A stretch of DNA of 64,000 bases from assembly GCA_003212535.1 (NCBI GenBank), contig QCPO01000005.1, positions 1 to 64,000 on the forward strand, given 5' to 3'. The DNA is from Prochlorococcus sp. AG-436-O11. GTDB taxonomy: Bacteria; Cyanobacteriota; Cyanobacteriia; PCC-6307; Cyanobiaceae. Shown here one piece after another: positions 16,579-25,160 of the stretch (positions within the stretch are counted from its first letter, which is position 1; the number at the start of each line of letters is the position of its first letter). The notes under the pieces are model-generated. The model worked only from the letters and a program-made list of their open reading frames with translations, searched no databases and was not told the DNA's origin. The position numbers and the translations under genes were made by a program.

Positions 16579-16980
16579 TTGTTGAAAAGACTTTTTGGGT
16601 TGCTTTTATTATTATTCTTATTATTAAACCCTTTAATAGCTATTGCTTTAGACACATCCGATCCTAGTGTGAGTTTACTTCAAAATAGAATCTCGAATAA
16701 TTTCTCAAGGAAATTTTGTAAAGCTATTCAAAATGGTTTTTCCAAGGATGAAGCTATGACCTCAACAATTATCAAAACTGAAAATATAATCTCTTTTTCA
16801 TATAATCCTCAAAAAAAATGGATAGAGCCTAATGACTTAGCTAATCAGATCTCATTAAAGGTAATAAATGATTGCGGTTGGTCATTTGGTTTGGATGGGA
16901 AAGATGGTGTTAATTATTTTAAATCTTATTTTTTGGAAATTTACGAAAAAACTACTCCTGACAAAAAGTTAACTAGGTAG
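16579..16980 (+). CDS. Exported protein of unknown function
   Basis: A 133-residue product from TTG. Residues 1-24 are a textbook signal peptide (LKRLFGLLLLLFLLLNPLIA with an IAIA-L cleavage region). The mature part contains two Cys (FCKAIQNGFS and NDCGWSFG) that could form a disulfide. It is likely periplasmic or lumenal. It is 10 bases upstream of a single-pass membrane protein gene on the same strand. Similar exported proteins occur in picocyanobacteria, but I know no function. Confidence 0.65.
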   Translation: MLKRLFGLLLLLFLLLNPLIAIALDTSDPSVSLLQNRISNNFSRKFCKAIQNGFSKDEAMTSTIIKTENIISFSYNPQKKWIEPNDLANQISLKVINDCGWSFGLDGKDGVNYFKSYFLEIYEKTTPDKKLTR

Positions 16981-16990
16981 ATTTATTATT

Positions 16991-17185
16991 ATGAATAATA
17001 TTTCAGACAAATTTGTTATAACAATTATCTTAATAACTGTTTTCTTTGTTTTTGGTTTGATTTTTTCAGTAAAATCTCCTGAGAGAAAAGTTATTGAATC
17101 ACCAATAATGTGGAAGGACGATTATTTAAATATTGTATTTGTTGACAAAGATAATGGAATTCTTGAGAAAAATTTATCTATTTAA
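16991..17185 (+). CDS. Small membrane-anchored protein, 64 aa
   Basis: ATG start. An N-terminal helix (FVITIILITVFFVFGLIFSV) is followed by a polar domain, PIMWKDDYLNIVFVDKDNG. It is probably co-transcribed with the exported protein just upstream. No family recognised. Confidence 0.55.
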   Translation: MNNISDKFVITIILITVFFVFGLIFSVKSPERKVIESPIMWKDDYLNIVFVDKDNGILEKNLSI

Positions 17186-17374
17186 AAATTTAATTTAATC
17201 ATGATAACTTTATGTATTAAAAATAAAACATATTTTAGTCATAGTATATATAACATAATTATTTTTCATCAAAAAATAATTAATTTGAATTTTTTTTTAT
17301 AATATTAGGAAAAACAGATTTTAAACAATTTTAGTTAGTCCTATTCTTTATGTATATATTATCTTTGGGATATA

Positions 17375-17716
17375 TTATTTTATATATTCTAAAAGAACGG
17401 AAGCCATTTTTAAATCATTATTAAACCATGCCCTAATTGCCATTGATCTTCTAGGATCATAATAACTTTGGTTTCTATACCAATTAAGTACTTCAGAATC
17501 TGATTTCATTCCGTTACAAGACAAACAGCATGGGATACAATTACTTGTAATACTTTTACCTCCTTTTGACTTTGGATGGATATGGTCAAGTGACTCAGAA
17601 GGTTTACCGCAATAAATACATTGATAATTAGTTAATTTATGTAGTGAATCTCTCCAGTTTTTATTATTTATCTTTGGACATAATTGATCAAGGTAAATTG
17701 CATCTTTTTTATGCAT
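17375..17716 (-). CDS. HNH endonuclease-family protein
   Basis: A 113-residue protein with a complete HNH/zinc arrangement: CIYCGKPSESLDHIHPKSKG, then SNCIPCCLSCNGMKSD. CxxC pairs bind structural zinc and DHIHP supplies the catalytic His. Small stand-alone HNH proteins of this type are common in cyanobacteria and need not be mobile. The tail (WYRNQSYYDPRRSMAIRAW) matches the extension seen in the HNH subgroup of cyanobacteria. I see no intron or restriction partner beside it. Confidence 0.88.
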   Translation of the reverse strand: MHKKDAIYLDQLCPKINNKNWRDSLHKLTNYQCIYCGKPSESLDHIHPKSKGGKSITSNCIPCCLSCNGMKSDSEVLNWYRNQSYYDPRRSMAIRAWFNNDLKMASVLLEYIK

Positions 17717-17849
17717 AATAATCTTGATTATTTATTAAATAATAACAGTTTTTATTTATATAGTGAATTCTTTATATAATTTGAGATTATCAATAGGCTT
17801 TTGTTACAACCTATAATTTAAATTAAATAAAAAGATTTGTTTAAAGTTA

Positions 17850-18662
17850 ATGCTTTTATCTTTTATAAGTTTCTTAAAAAGCATTGATTATTATTTATTC
17901 GAATATTTTTCAATTTTCATAATATCTTTTTTTTCTAATACATTTTCAGCAATTTCTGGAGGCGGAGCAGGATTAATTCAATTACCTGCGTTGATTTTAT
18001 CTGGTATTCCTTACTATCAAGCTCTAGCTACCCATAAATTTGCAACAGTAGCCTTAGGTATAGGTGGTTCAATAAGAAACTATAAATCTCTTAGAAAAGA
18101 TACTTTTATTTTATGGCAAATTTTAATCTTTGGAATACCAGGGGTCGTTTTTGGAGCTTCTATAATTGAATTTATTTCAGAGAAATATCTTTACCTAATA
18201 TTAGGTATATTTTCAGTCCTATTGGCCTTATATTCACTTCGTAAATCAGATTTTGGGTTGGTATCTGCAGATAAAAAGCTAAATATTTTGTTGAAATTAA
18301 GATTTGTCATTCTTATTTTTTTTATAGGTATTTTAAATGGGTCTGTATCTTCAGGAACTGGATTATTAGTGACAATATTGTTAATTAAAACTTTTGGAAT
18401 GGATTTTCTTAGAGCTGTAAGTTTAACTTTTTTTACTGTTGGAATTTTCTGGAATGCTGTTGGAGCAATTTCTTTAACTAGAATCGGATCAATTCCTTCT
18501 AATTTATTAATATTACTAACATTGGGATCTTTTATTGGTGGTTTCTTTGGAGCTCATTTATCAAACTTAAAAGGAAATAAATTAATTAAGAACACTTTTA
18601 CTATAGTATGCCTATCAGTAGGTTTTAGTTTATTAATTAAATCGATTAATATTTTTATCTAG
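17850..18662 (+). CDS. TauE/SafE-family anion permease
   Basis: A 270-residue membrane protein with about eight helices in two repeats. The repeats begin with the family's Gly-rich motifs: ISGGGAGLIQLPALIL in the first and GSVSSGTGLLVTILLIK in the second. The family exports or imports sulfur-containing or organic anions such as sulfite, sulfoacetate and taurine. The substrate is not visible here. It is a single gene ended by a hairpin and T-rich stretch. Confidence 0.88.
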   Translation: MLLSFISFLKSIDYYLFEYFSIFIISFFSNTFSAISGGGAGLIQLPALILSGIPYYQALATHKFATVALGIGGSIRNYKSLRKDTFILWQILIFGIPGVVFGASIIEFISEKYLYLILGIFSVLLALYSLRKSDFGLVSADKKLNILLKLRFVILIFFIGILNGSVSSGTGLLVTILLIKTFGMDFLRAVSLTFFTVGIFWNAVGAISLTRIGSIPSNLLILLTLGSFIGGFFGAHLSNLKGNKLIKNTFTIVCLSVGFSLLIKSINIFI

Positions 18663-18685
18663 ATTAATTAAAGGCAAATTTTAAT

Positions 18686-18720
18686 ACAGTCTTTTTAGAA
18701 AAATTAAAAAAAACTGTTTT
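18686..18720 (+). terminator. Probable terminator of the TauE-family gene
   Basis: ACAGTCTTTTT and AAAAAAACTGT form an eleven-base stem with one mismatch around a short A-rich loop, 24 bases after the stop codon, followed by TTTTCTTT. The stem is AT-rich, so it is a weaker terminator than the one near 8.39 kb. Confidence 0.55.
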
Positions 18721-18827
18721 CTTTATTAATAAATTACTTTTTTTAAAGTACTTGAATTTTTAATTTTTTACCTAAATTTTCTTTAATTAGTAAATACTGG
18801 TTGTAAATATTTGAATAAATAAAAATT

Positions 18828-18960
18828 AAAAAAAAAAAAGACCTTACATTTGCAAGGCCAGGTGATGGGGAACCTTATTTTTAGACCAATTTCTAAAAAA
18901 TTGCAACCCCCTATCTGTAGCGCTATTGAGAGTTAAAAGTCACACTACAGGTAGTGGTTT
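18828..18960 (-). ncRNA. Candidate structured small RNA with intrinsic terminator
   Basis: On the minus strand a GC-rich hairpin (GGCCTTGC-AAAT-GTAAGGTC) is followed by twelve T residues, a near-ideal terminator. No minus-strand gene lies within 650 bases upstream of it. The 100 bases before it are locally GC-rich and foldable: CACTACCTGTAGTG is self-complementary, CCACTACCTGTAG can pair with CTACAGATAGGGG (11 of 13), and CAATTT-TTTAG-AAATTG forms another stem. No reading frame of note exists. The 5' end is a guess. I cannot match it to SRP RNA, tmRNA, RNase P RNA or a named Yfr RNA. Confidence 0.6.
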
Positions 18961-19090
18961 AACTTGTAAATAGTATTAAGAGTATCCCAAGTATAAATGA
19001 AGTGTAATTTTAATATTCATTTTTGCCAATCCATTCTTTTGATATTTTGTTTTTTAAGTAATTTAACTTGTTAAAAAGCTCATTCATTGT

Positions 19091-19351
19091 ATGATTCGTA
19101 TGATTTTGATAGTTAAATTTTTAATGATCGAATTAACTCTTATAACACTCTTGAATTATGTTGGAGATAATTTCTGTGATTATAGAAATATAGGACATGA
19201 TAATTATAAATCTTTACTTCTATCTTATAGTGATGCAAGTCAAGAATTTGGACCACTAGAAGTAAAAAGGATTATAGAGAAATCAGATAATTTTAAAGTT
19301 GCTGCAATTGCTACAGCTGCAATTAAATGTCCTCAGTACATTATGGAATAA
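19091..19351 (+). CDS. Small exported or membrane protein, upstream of a paired gene
   Basis: An 86-residue protein with an N-terminal hydrophobic segment (MILIVKFLMIELTLITLL) and a polar domain with two Cys (NFCDYRNIGHDN and AAIKCPQYIME). Its TAA stop overlaps the next gene's ATG by one base (TAATG), a sign of translational coupling. The pair lies upstream of the convergent ABC-2 operon. No family recognised. Confidence 0.5.
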   Translation: MIRMILIVKFLMIELTLITLLNYVGDNFCDYRNIGHDNYKSLLLSYSDASQEFGPLEVKRIIEKSDNFKVAAIATAAIKCPQYIME

Positions 19352-19620
19352 TGAAGTTCGAATTAAAAACTGAAAACGATCATTTTTTAAATCAGTTTTA
19401 TTCCGTATTTATTTTCTTTGTAAGTATTTCAACCATTATCATAATGTCTAATATTGCTTTGAAATTAGGGCCCATTTCAAAGTATTTTGAAGTTAATTAT
19501 TTCTGTAATCTTTTAACAGCAGAAAAGTCTTCTTATAATTTTAAGAAATTATCAAAATTGTCAGGTATAAAAAGTAAGCAAAAGATTTGGGATATATGTA
19601 GACAAATGGCCAAGGATTAA
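19351..19620 (+). CDS. Small membrane protein coupled to the preceding gene
   Basis: An 89-residue protein starting MKFELKTENDHF. One helix (FYSVFIFFVSISTIIIMSNI) precedes a basic domain with FCNLLTAEKSS and ends KIWDICRQMAKD. An earlier in-frame ATG would overlap the upstream gene by 25 bases; the ATG in TAATG is preferred. Its stop is directly adjacent to the stop of the convergent permease gene, with no spacer. Confidence 0.55.
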   Translation: MKFELKTENDHFLNQFYSVFIFFVSISTIIIMSNIALKLGPISKYFEVNYFCNLLTAEKSSYNFKKLSKLSGIKSKQKIWDICRQMAKD

Positions 19621-20415
19621 TTAGCTAGATGCTGATGAGTAGAACTTTAATGCAAATAGCCAAAACCTTCTTGAAGTAAATAAGAATACACATGAAATAA
19701 CAATCTGTAATATTATCTTCCATAATTGATTCAGACCTAAGAACACTTCAGATGGAATTGTAGTTATAAATGCAATAGGAATGAAAATGCTAAAAAATAT
19801 TCTTAAAGAAAAAGAAAATGAAGTTATTGGAAATCTTCCAATGTAAAGAAAAGACCTTAATACTTCAGTCGCATTCCATGTTTTAACGAACCAGATAGTT
19901 GTCGAAGAAATAAAAAACCATAGGCTATAGAGAATACAAATAGAGCAAAATATAGTTATTAAGCATAATATAAAAAAACTTAAACTTACATTTATTTGAT
20001 TAATTTTTATACAGTAAAACAATAAGCCAACTCCGAGTATTATTTCTAAAAAGCCAGATGGGTTAATTTTATTTAAAGAAATAAAAAATTGGCTATCAAT
20101 AGGTTTTAGAAGTACAAAATCTAAAGTACCTTCTCTGACATGCGTTACTATCTCTCTGAGATTTGGGTTGAACCAAGTATTGGTAATTCCATTCAATATT
20201 GTATATATCCCCTGGATTATTAACGCTTGTTCGAATTTCCAACCCCCAATACTTCCTGTATTTTGAAAGAATATTGATAATAAAAAAATACTCCCCACTA
20301 AACTTAAAATTGAAGTGATCGTATCAATAATGATATTAGTTTTATACTCCAATTCAGAAGCAAAAGATGTATGTAGGAATTTTCTATAAACTACTAAGTA
20401 TTTGTTTTTAATCAT
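19621..20415 (-). CDS. ABC-2 type transporter permease, second subunit
   Basis: A 264-residue, six-helix membrane protein. NLREIVTHVREGTLDFVLLK and PIDSQFF are typical of the PF06182/DUF990-type permeases that work in pairs with one ATPase. It overlaps the preceding permease gene by four bases (ATGA), so translation is coupled. The substrate of this exporter class is unknown in cyanobacteria; lipids, polysaccharides or drugs are possible. Confidence 0.85.
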   Translation of the reverse strand: MIKNKYLVVYRKFLHTSFASELEYKTNIIIDTITSILSLVGSIFLLSIFFQNTGSIGGWKFEQALIIQGIYTILNGITNTWFNPNLREIVTHVREGTLDFVLLKPIDSQFFISLNKINPSGFLEIILGVGLLFYCIKINQINVSLSFFILCLITIFCSICILYSLWFFISSTTIWFVKTWNATEVLRSFLYIGRFPITSFSFSLRIFFSIFIPIAFITTIPSEVFLGLNQLWKIILQIVISCVFLFTSRRFWLFALKFYSSASS

Positions 20416-21188
20416 GAGCCCATAGCGGTATATTTTTTGGTTCCTTCAGACCAGATTTTTATAAATAATGGTAAAAGTAACAAAATCCAAAGAATTTGCA
20501 TAATAAATCCACCACTAATATTTGTTTTATTACCTGATAGTAAGTTTGCTGGAAAATCAATTAGATACGGAAAAGGAGTTAAATAAATCCAGGATTTAAC
20601 ATATTGAGGAAATGAGACTACTGGTGCTAAAAGGCCTGAGAGAAATAGTGTTGGGATAAATAATAGTCTTTCAATTGATGAAGCTTTCTCTGTCCAAAAA
20701 CATAAACAAGCAATTATTGATTGTATTAAAAATTGAATTAAAAAAGATAAAAAAGTAGATATAATTGATAAGAATAAAAAAATCAAATTTGGGATCCATA
20801 TACTTTCTGGATTTAACAGAAAAAAGATGAAGGCTATTATAATAGCGAATGGAAATCTTGTTATTTGTTCTGCAATATGTTGAGTAAAATATCTGAAAAA
20901 AGGATTTAAAGGTTGGATTATATATGGAGATAACTTACCTAGAAGAACATCTTCTTCAAAAGAAAATACAACCCAAACTACAGAAAATTGTCGAACAAAA
21001 AATGCACTTAGGAAATACCTAGAAAGCATAGTGTTATTAATATTTATTGATTCGTTCAAATTATTATTAGTCCATATATTTAACATAAAAAATGGAATTA
21101 TCCCAGATATGGCCCATAATGCTATTTCTACTCTATATTCCAACATGTTTGAATATTGAACTTTTAATAAGGTAAATAGTTTGTGCAT
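20412..21188 (-). CDS. ABC-2 type transporter permease, first subunit
   Basis: A 258-residue six-helix permease related to its downstream partner. The segment VVFSFEEDVLLGKLSPYIIQ-PLNP corresponds to the partner's REGTLDFVLLKPID and is the amphipathic coupling region of this family. It lies 7 bases after the ATPase gene and overlaps the next gene by ATGA. The three genes thus form one operon for a heterodimeric exporter. Confidence 0.87.
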   Translation of the reverse strand: MHKLFTLLKVQYSNMLEYRVEIALWAISGIIPFFMLNIWTNNNLNESININNTMLSRYFLSAFFVRQFSVVWVVFSFEEDVLLGKLSPYIIQPLNPFFRYFTQHIAEQITRFPFAIIIAFIFFLLNPESIWIPNLIFLFLSIISTFLSFLIQFLIQSIIACLCFWTEKASSIERLLFIPTLFLSGLLAPVVSFPQYVKSWIYLTPFPYLIDFPANLLSGNKTNISGGFIMQILWILLLLPLFIKIWSEGTKKYTAMGS

Positions 21189-21195
21189 ATCTCGA

Positions 21196-22191
21196 TTAGA
21201 GTTTATATTCTTTTTTAATTAATATTTTTCCTATGATTTCATCTATTGGAGGTTCATTTATATATAAATCGTCGATATCATAACTATTTAGGATTGTTCT
21301 TAATGAAGAAGAAACATATTTATTTTCTATTTTTAGTGTGATTTCATTCTTTATTTTACTTTTAACTATATATCCGGCATTATCTAATGCATTCGCATCT
21401 TTTTCTGAACGACAGACTATTAGTATCTCTTTTACAGGGGAGAGCTTTTTTACTAATTTATCAAGCTTTCCATCATATGAGATAGATCCATTGTGCACAC
21501 ATATAACCCTCTTGCACAATGATGTAATATCCTTCATGTAATGGCTTGTGAGGCATATAGTTGCATTAGTCTCTTTATTATATAGTTTTAGAAATTTTCT
21601 TAGATTTCTTTGTGCATTAATATCTAAACCAAGTGTAGGTTCATCAAGAAATAGTATATTTGGTTTATGTATCAATGCTGCTAACAACTCTGACTTCATA
21701 CGTTGACCTAGAGATAATTTTCTAACCGGTATGAATAGCTCCTCTTCAATTTCAAGCATATCTGATAATTTTTTAATTCTTCTTTTAGCTTCGTGTCTAT
21801 CTATGTCATATATAGATGCATTCAAATAGAACGATTCAATAGGAGGCAGATCCCAAATAAGTTGTTGTTTTTGCCCCATTATTAATGTGATATTTTTTAA
21901 GAAATTATCTTTTCTTCTGTAAGGCAAAAAGCCTGAAACTGAAATTGAACCTTCACTTGGATATATTAATCCACAAAGCATTTTCAAAATAGTTGTTTTT
22001 CCCGCGCCATTTGCACCAAGAAAACCTATTATTTCACCTTCTTTAATTTCAAAATTTATATTTTTTATAACTTTTAAACTTTTTGTTTCTCTTTTAAAAA
22101 AATGTTTTAATGTACCCTTTAACCCAGGATTCTTAGATGAAATATCAAAACACTTTGATAAATTCCTGACTTCAATAATATTTTTTACCAT
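21196..22191 (-). CDS. ABC-2 exporter ATP-binding protein
   Basis: A 331-residue ATPase. Walker A is GANGAGKTT, the signature is LSLGQRMKSELLAAL, Walker B is ILFLDEPTLGLD, and the switch His is in TSHYMKDI. The signature LSLGQRMK is typical of the DUF990-linked, NatA-like subgroup. The extra 80 residues at the C-terminus form the small accessory domain found in this subgroup. It is the first gene of the three-gene exporter operon and probably sets its promoter. Confidence 0.93.
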   Translation of the reverse strand: MVKNIIEVRNLSKCFDISSKNPGLKGTLKHFFKRETKSLKVIKNINFEIKEGEIIGFLGANGAGKTTILKMLCGLIYPSEGSISVSGFLPYRRKDNFLKNITLIMGQKQQLIWDLPPIESFYLNASIYDIDRHEAKRRIKKLSDMLEIEEELFIPVRKLSLGQRMKSELLAALIHKPNILFLDEPTLGLDINAQRNLRKFLKLYNKETNATICLTSHYMKDITSLCKRVICVHNGSISYDGKLDKLVKKLSPVKEILIVCRSEKDANALDNAGYIVKSKIKNEITLKIENKYVSSSLRTILNSYDIDDLYINEPPIDEIIGKILIKKEYKL

Positions 22192-22280
22192 TTTAAAATA
22201 AAGGATTTCTTTTTATGCTGTTATTTATTTTGTAAGTTATAGATTTTATTAATTCCTAACTTAGAAAAATGTTTAGTAAT

Positions 22281-22670
22281 TTAATAAATATCTCTAAAGG
22301 ATACTATTAACCAAATTATAAAGTTAATTGGATTAATTAATTCACTAATTTTATTTTTATTCTCATATCTTAGATCCTTAAATACTTCTAATCTAAAATC
22401 ATTATTCTCACTTTTATCAATATCTTTTTCTATTATATTTCCATTCTTGTCTAGAATATCTATTTCATCCTCAAAAAACCATTGCTTTTTACCATTGGAT
22501 AATTTCAATATAACTCCAATACCTTTACCATCAGTTAATCTGAAATCGCAGATAGTACCTAAAGAGGAAATGTTTATATCTTCGATAATTTCTTTATTAA
22601 GCCTATCTTTTAATAGTTCTAGATTAACCTTAACAAAAGATCCTATTTGAGCCTTATCTAAGATTGACAT
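22281..22670 (-). CDS. DUF2862 protein
   Basis: A 129-residue cyanobacterial protein. The first 75 residues form a small beta-barrel-like domain: AQIGSFVKVNLELLKDRL, LGTICDFRLTDGKGIGVIL and GKKQWFFEDEIDIL. This is the DUF2862 pattern, which has no known function. The Trp-Phe-Phe-Glu-Asp-Glu motif is the most conserved part as I recall it. The C-terminal third is less regular and may end in a hydrophobic helix (FIIWLIVSFRDIY). Confidence 0.8.
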   Translation of the reverse strand: MSILDKAQIGSFVKVNLELLKDRLNKEIIEDINISSLGTICDFRLTDGKGIGVILKLSNGKKQWFFEDEIDILDKNGNIIEKDIDKSENNDFRLEVFKDLRYENKNKISELINPINFIIWLIVSFRDIY

Positions 22671-22742
22671 TTTTTTAGGTTATTATACCTAGTATGTTGT
22701 GAGTTTTGTGGTTATTGCAAAATTATTAATTTATTTTTGTAT

Positions 22743-22889
22743 TTAGGGTTTTTTGAATAAAGCTTCTAAGATTCTTTTTATTAATAATGCTATTATTCTC
22801 AAAAAAACAAAACTTATCCCTAGCCAACCTAAAATGATTGCCAATGAAAGTAGGGTTGAGCCAAGGTCGCGTTGTAGTAACTCCTGCAT
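22743..22889 (-). CDS. Tiny membrane protein, 48 aa
   Basis: ATG-start frame. The amphipathic start MQELLQRDLGSTLLSLA leads into a helix (IILGWLGISFVFLRIIALL) and a basic end KRILEALFKKP. The positive tail after the helix is typical of an N-out protein. A longer plus-strand frame overlaps it but reads as an unstructured shadow; this strand gives the credible protein. Confidence 0.65.
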   Translation of the reverse strand: MQELLQRDLGSTLLSLAIILGWLGISFVFLRIIALLIKRILEALFKKP

Positions 22890-23041
22890 AAGTTATTTAA
22901 TTATTATTTTTACTCTAGCCCAAGCCCTAACTTATTCAATTGGTAAAATATTACTATAATATATTATATATTAATTATTTTAATATTATTTTATAGATAA
23001 AATTTATGAGGTAATATTATGTTTATATATCGAATTAAGTT

Positions 23042-23143
23042 TTGGATCTATCTTTAAACACATATTTAGGAATCATTTTTATTATATTTGGTTTGCTTGT
23101 TAGAATTGACTTCAAAATTGGTATACAAAAAGATATCCAATAA
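23042..23143 (+). CDS. Possible tiny membrane protein, 33 aa
   Basis: From a TTG: MDLSLNTYLGIIFIIFGLLV is one helix, then RIDFKIGIQKDIQ. Composition is convincing for a micro-protein, but the non-ATG start and small size leave it uncertain. It is followed by three further small plus-strand frames. Confidence 0.4.
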   Translation: MDLSLNTYLGIIFIIFGLLVRIDFKIGIQKDIQ

Positions 23144-23288
23144 ATTTTTAAATACTCTTAACCATAATTCAACTCATTGTTAATCCTTATAAAAAGAAAA
23201 TAACTATAATTTTTTTATAAATTCTTTTATTATTAATATTGACTTTTATTATTCTTATGATGATAATAATTTCAATTAAATTTAAATT

Positions 23289-23462
23289 GTGGATCCTCTT
23301 TTAGATACTTTTGATGATTTTGTTGATGATTTACTTTTGTCTGATATTGATTTATTGAAATCAGAACTAGATTTTCTAATTATTCAACATATTTTTCGGT
23401 CAATTGATTTAGAATCAATAAAGAATATTGAATATATCAATAATGATACTTTTGCTGCTTAG
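23289..23462 (+). CDS. Small acidic protein, 57 aa
   Basis: From a GTG start: MDPLLDTFDDFVDDLLLSDI, then a helical stretch and FIDLE-like acidic residues. The product is leucine- and aspartate-rich, probably soluble and helical. It is 9 bases upstream of the next small frame on the same strand. No family recognised. Confidence 0.5.
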   Translation: MDPLLDTFDDFVDDLLLSDIDLLKSELDFLIIQHIFRSIDLESIKNIEYINNDTFAA

Positions 23463-23471
23463 TTTGTGTTT

Positions 23472-23591
23472 ATGAAATTCTTATACGAAAGATTCTGGGT
23501 CCCCTTTTTTGGGAATATTTTGTCTAAGTTTGTTTTTTTAATTGAAGGCGATAAAAAAGAATCTAAAAATAAGAAAGGTAGAAATTCATAA
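23472..23591 (+). CDS. Small basic protein, 39 aa
   Basis: ATG start. An aromatic-rich N-terminal half, MKFLYERFWVPFFGNILSKF, may associate with membrane and is followed by VFLIEGDKKE and a Lys-rich end. It follows the 57-aa gene closely, suggesting a small two-gene transcript. Confidence 0.5.
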   Translation: MKFLYERFWVPFFGNILSKFVFLIEGDKKESKNKKGRNS

Positions 23592-23707
23592 TTCATTTAA
23601 TATTCTTTTTTTTGATATATTTATATTGAAAACAACAAAAATTATTCTATTTTTGAAAATCTCAGTTCATCTTTAAGATATAGTTTAATTGCTTTTTAGC
23701 TGAAAAA

Positions 23708-23887
23708 ATGAGCCTTGATTTCCACTTAAAGCCATATACCGTTCACTATAGAGATTTTCAAAATATAAGATTAGAAAATTGTTTTTATGCTGTTGATGCT
23801 TATGAGGCTAGAACACTAGCAATTGAATTAAATGGTTATATAAATGAACATCCAAATAGTATTGAACTTATAAGATGTGAATGTTGA
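23708..23887 (+). CDS. Small soluble protein, 59 aa
   Basis: ATG start. MSLDFHLKPYTVHYRDFQNI begins a small alpha/beta protein; CFYAVDAYEARTLAIELNGY follows, ending ELIRCEC. The pattern (strand, strand, AxxAxxxAxxL helix, strand) looks like a genuine compact fold of the kind seen in small cyanobacterial proteins. It ends 5 bases from the stop of the convergent GpgS gene. Confidence 0.68.
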   Translation: MSLDFHLKPYTVHYRDFQNIRLENCFYAVDAYEARTLAIELNGYINEHPNSIELIRCEC

Positions 23888-23892
23888 TTTAA

Positions 23893-25110
23893 TTAATTAA
23901 TTTTGTTCTCATTCTGTCTTATCTCTTTTGATCCTGCTACAGCTAAATCTTCTTGTAATTTATTTTCGCATGAAAGTACCCTTGACCAACTTGGTAACTG
24001 TTGAGTAGTTGGGCATTCTAAATAATTTTCGGTAGCAGGCCTTAATAATTTTGCAAATTTCTGCACTGATAGTTCTTCTTCATGTCTATCGTATGGAAGT
24101 TGATTAACGGCTGAATCTAAACCAAATTGTTTAACACGATCTTCACCAACTCTCTTATAAAGAACTTCTAGAGTTGCAAGCTGCGTACTAGTTAAAGTTT
24201 CTGCTTGATGCTCCATAAGACCTCTCAAAACACTTGAAAGTATTTCAGTACACATTTTTTGCAATCCTTCTCTTGAAGAATCTCCAATATTCTTATGTTT
24301 ATGATCAAATAAGCCAAGGTCAACTTGAGCTATTTTTGATGTCCTTACATTCCTATAAACTTCTGATAATAAACCTATTTCTAGACCCCAATCACATGGA
24401 ATTCTTAAGTTCATAGCAAGGTCTTTTGTAAATGCAAACTCTCCTGCTAAGGGATATCTAAATGATTGAAGATATTGTAAAAATGGCCCCTTCCCAACTA
24501 ACTGCTCAAGACTAGCTAGCAATGGACCCACAAATAACCTTGTAGCTCTACCTTGAAGTTGATTAGTTTCTAAAGATAATCTACTGTAAAATGCCTTTAC
24601 ATATGATATTCCATATGATTCATCTAAAAGAGGAAGTATCATTCTTGAAGGATATAAAGGACTAAAAGTTCTTATATCAGCATCAAAAAGTGCCACAACG
24701 TCTGATTTTCTTGTGGCAACTCCTATTCCTTGCCAAACAGCCCATCCTTTTCCTGGCGTTACTAATAATTCTAAACCGTTTTTTTCTTGATCTTTTAACA
24801 GACTTATTACTGACGGTGAATTTGTCCATTGAATATGAACTGGGAATGGCATCGAATCAAAAAATGATTTTGCTGCTTTTACTTGTTCAATAGTTTTTGC
24901 TGAAAGAGCTATAACCAATTCATTTAAACCAGTAAGATTCTTTAAAACTTCTTTGATATCATTTAGTGCCGGACGTTCAAATTCTTCATATAAACAAGGA
25001 ATTAATATACTAGTGGATCTTTTCTTCAGAGATTTATTTAATTCTTTAATTAAATCATTAGTGACACCGTATTCATGTATTGTTGTGATTAACCCTTGTT
25101 GAAAGTCCAT
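23893..25110 (-). CDS. Glucosyl-3-phosphoglycerate synthase (GpgS-type)
   Basis: Transfers glucose from an NDP-glucose to 3-phosphoglycerate, giving glucosyl-3-phosphoglycerate, the first step to the osmolyte glucosylglycerate. At 405 residues it is a family-81 type GT-A enzyme. VVALFDADIRTF (Asp143, Asp145) is the metal/NDP-sugar motif, preceded by the loop LVTPGKGWAVWQGI. FPLAGEFAF and PCDWGLEIGLLSEV match the acceptor-side signature of GpgS. It is transcribed away from the divergent operon at 25.16 kb that encodes the later steps; the start codons are 50 bases apart, so they share a promoter region. Confidence 0.9.
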   Translation of the reverse strand: MDFQQGLITTIHEYGVTNDLIKELNKSLKKRSTSILIPCLYEEFERPALNDIKEVLKNLTGLNELVIALSAKTIEQVKAAKSFFDSMPFPVHIQWTNSPSVISLLKDQEKNGLELLVTPGKGWAVWQGIGVATRKSDVVALFDADIRTFSPLYPSRMILPLLDESYGISYVKAFYSRLSLETNQLQGRATRLFVGPLLASLEQLVGKGPFLQYLQSFRYPLAGEFAFTKDLAMNLRIPCDWGLEIGLLSEVYRNVRTSKIAQVDLGLFDHKHKNIGDSSREGLQKMCTEILSSVLRGLMEHQAETLTSTQLATLEVLYKRVGEDRVKQFGLDSAVNQLPYDRHEEELSVQKFAKLLRPATENYLECPTTQQLPSWSRVLSCENKLQEDLAVAGSKEIRQNENKIN

Positions 25111-25160
25111 TTTCTATTTGATGTGCAGAATAGTGTTAATACTTCGATGATTTTTTCAAA

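Noticed and set aside
17201-17302. 33-codon plus-strand frame
   Set aside because: Composition is that of random AT-rich DNA, and there is no spacing to a partner gene.
17375-17716. HNH gene as part of a mobile element
   Set aside because: No repeats, integrase, intron core or restriction partner flank it.
18828-18960. Identification of this RNA as SRP RNA, tmRNA or 6S RNA
   Set aside because: The SRP GGAA/GAAG core and the tmRNA tag frame are absent; 6S could not be confirmed without a covariance search.
22753-22959. Plus-strand frame of 68 codons
   Set aside because: It overlaps the better minus-strand 48-residue membrane protein and its own product has no regular pattern.
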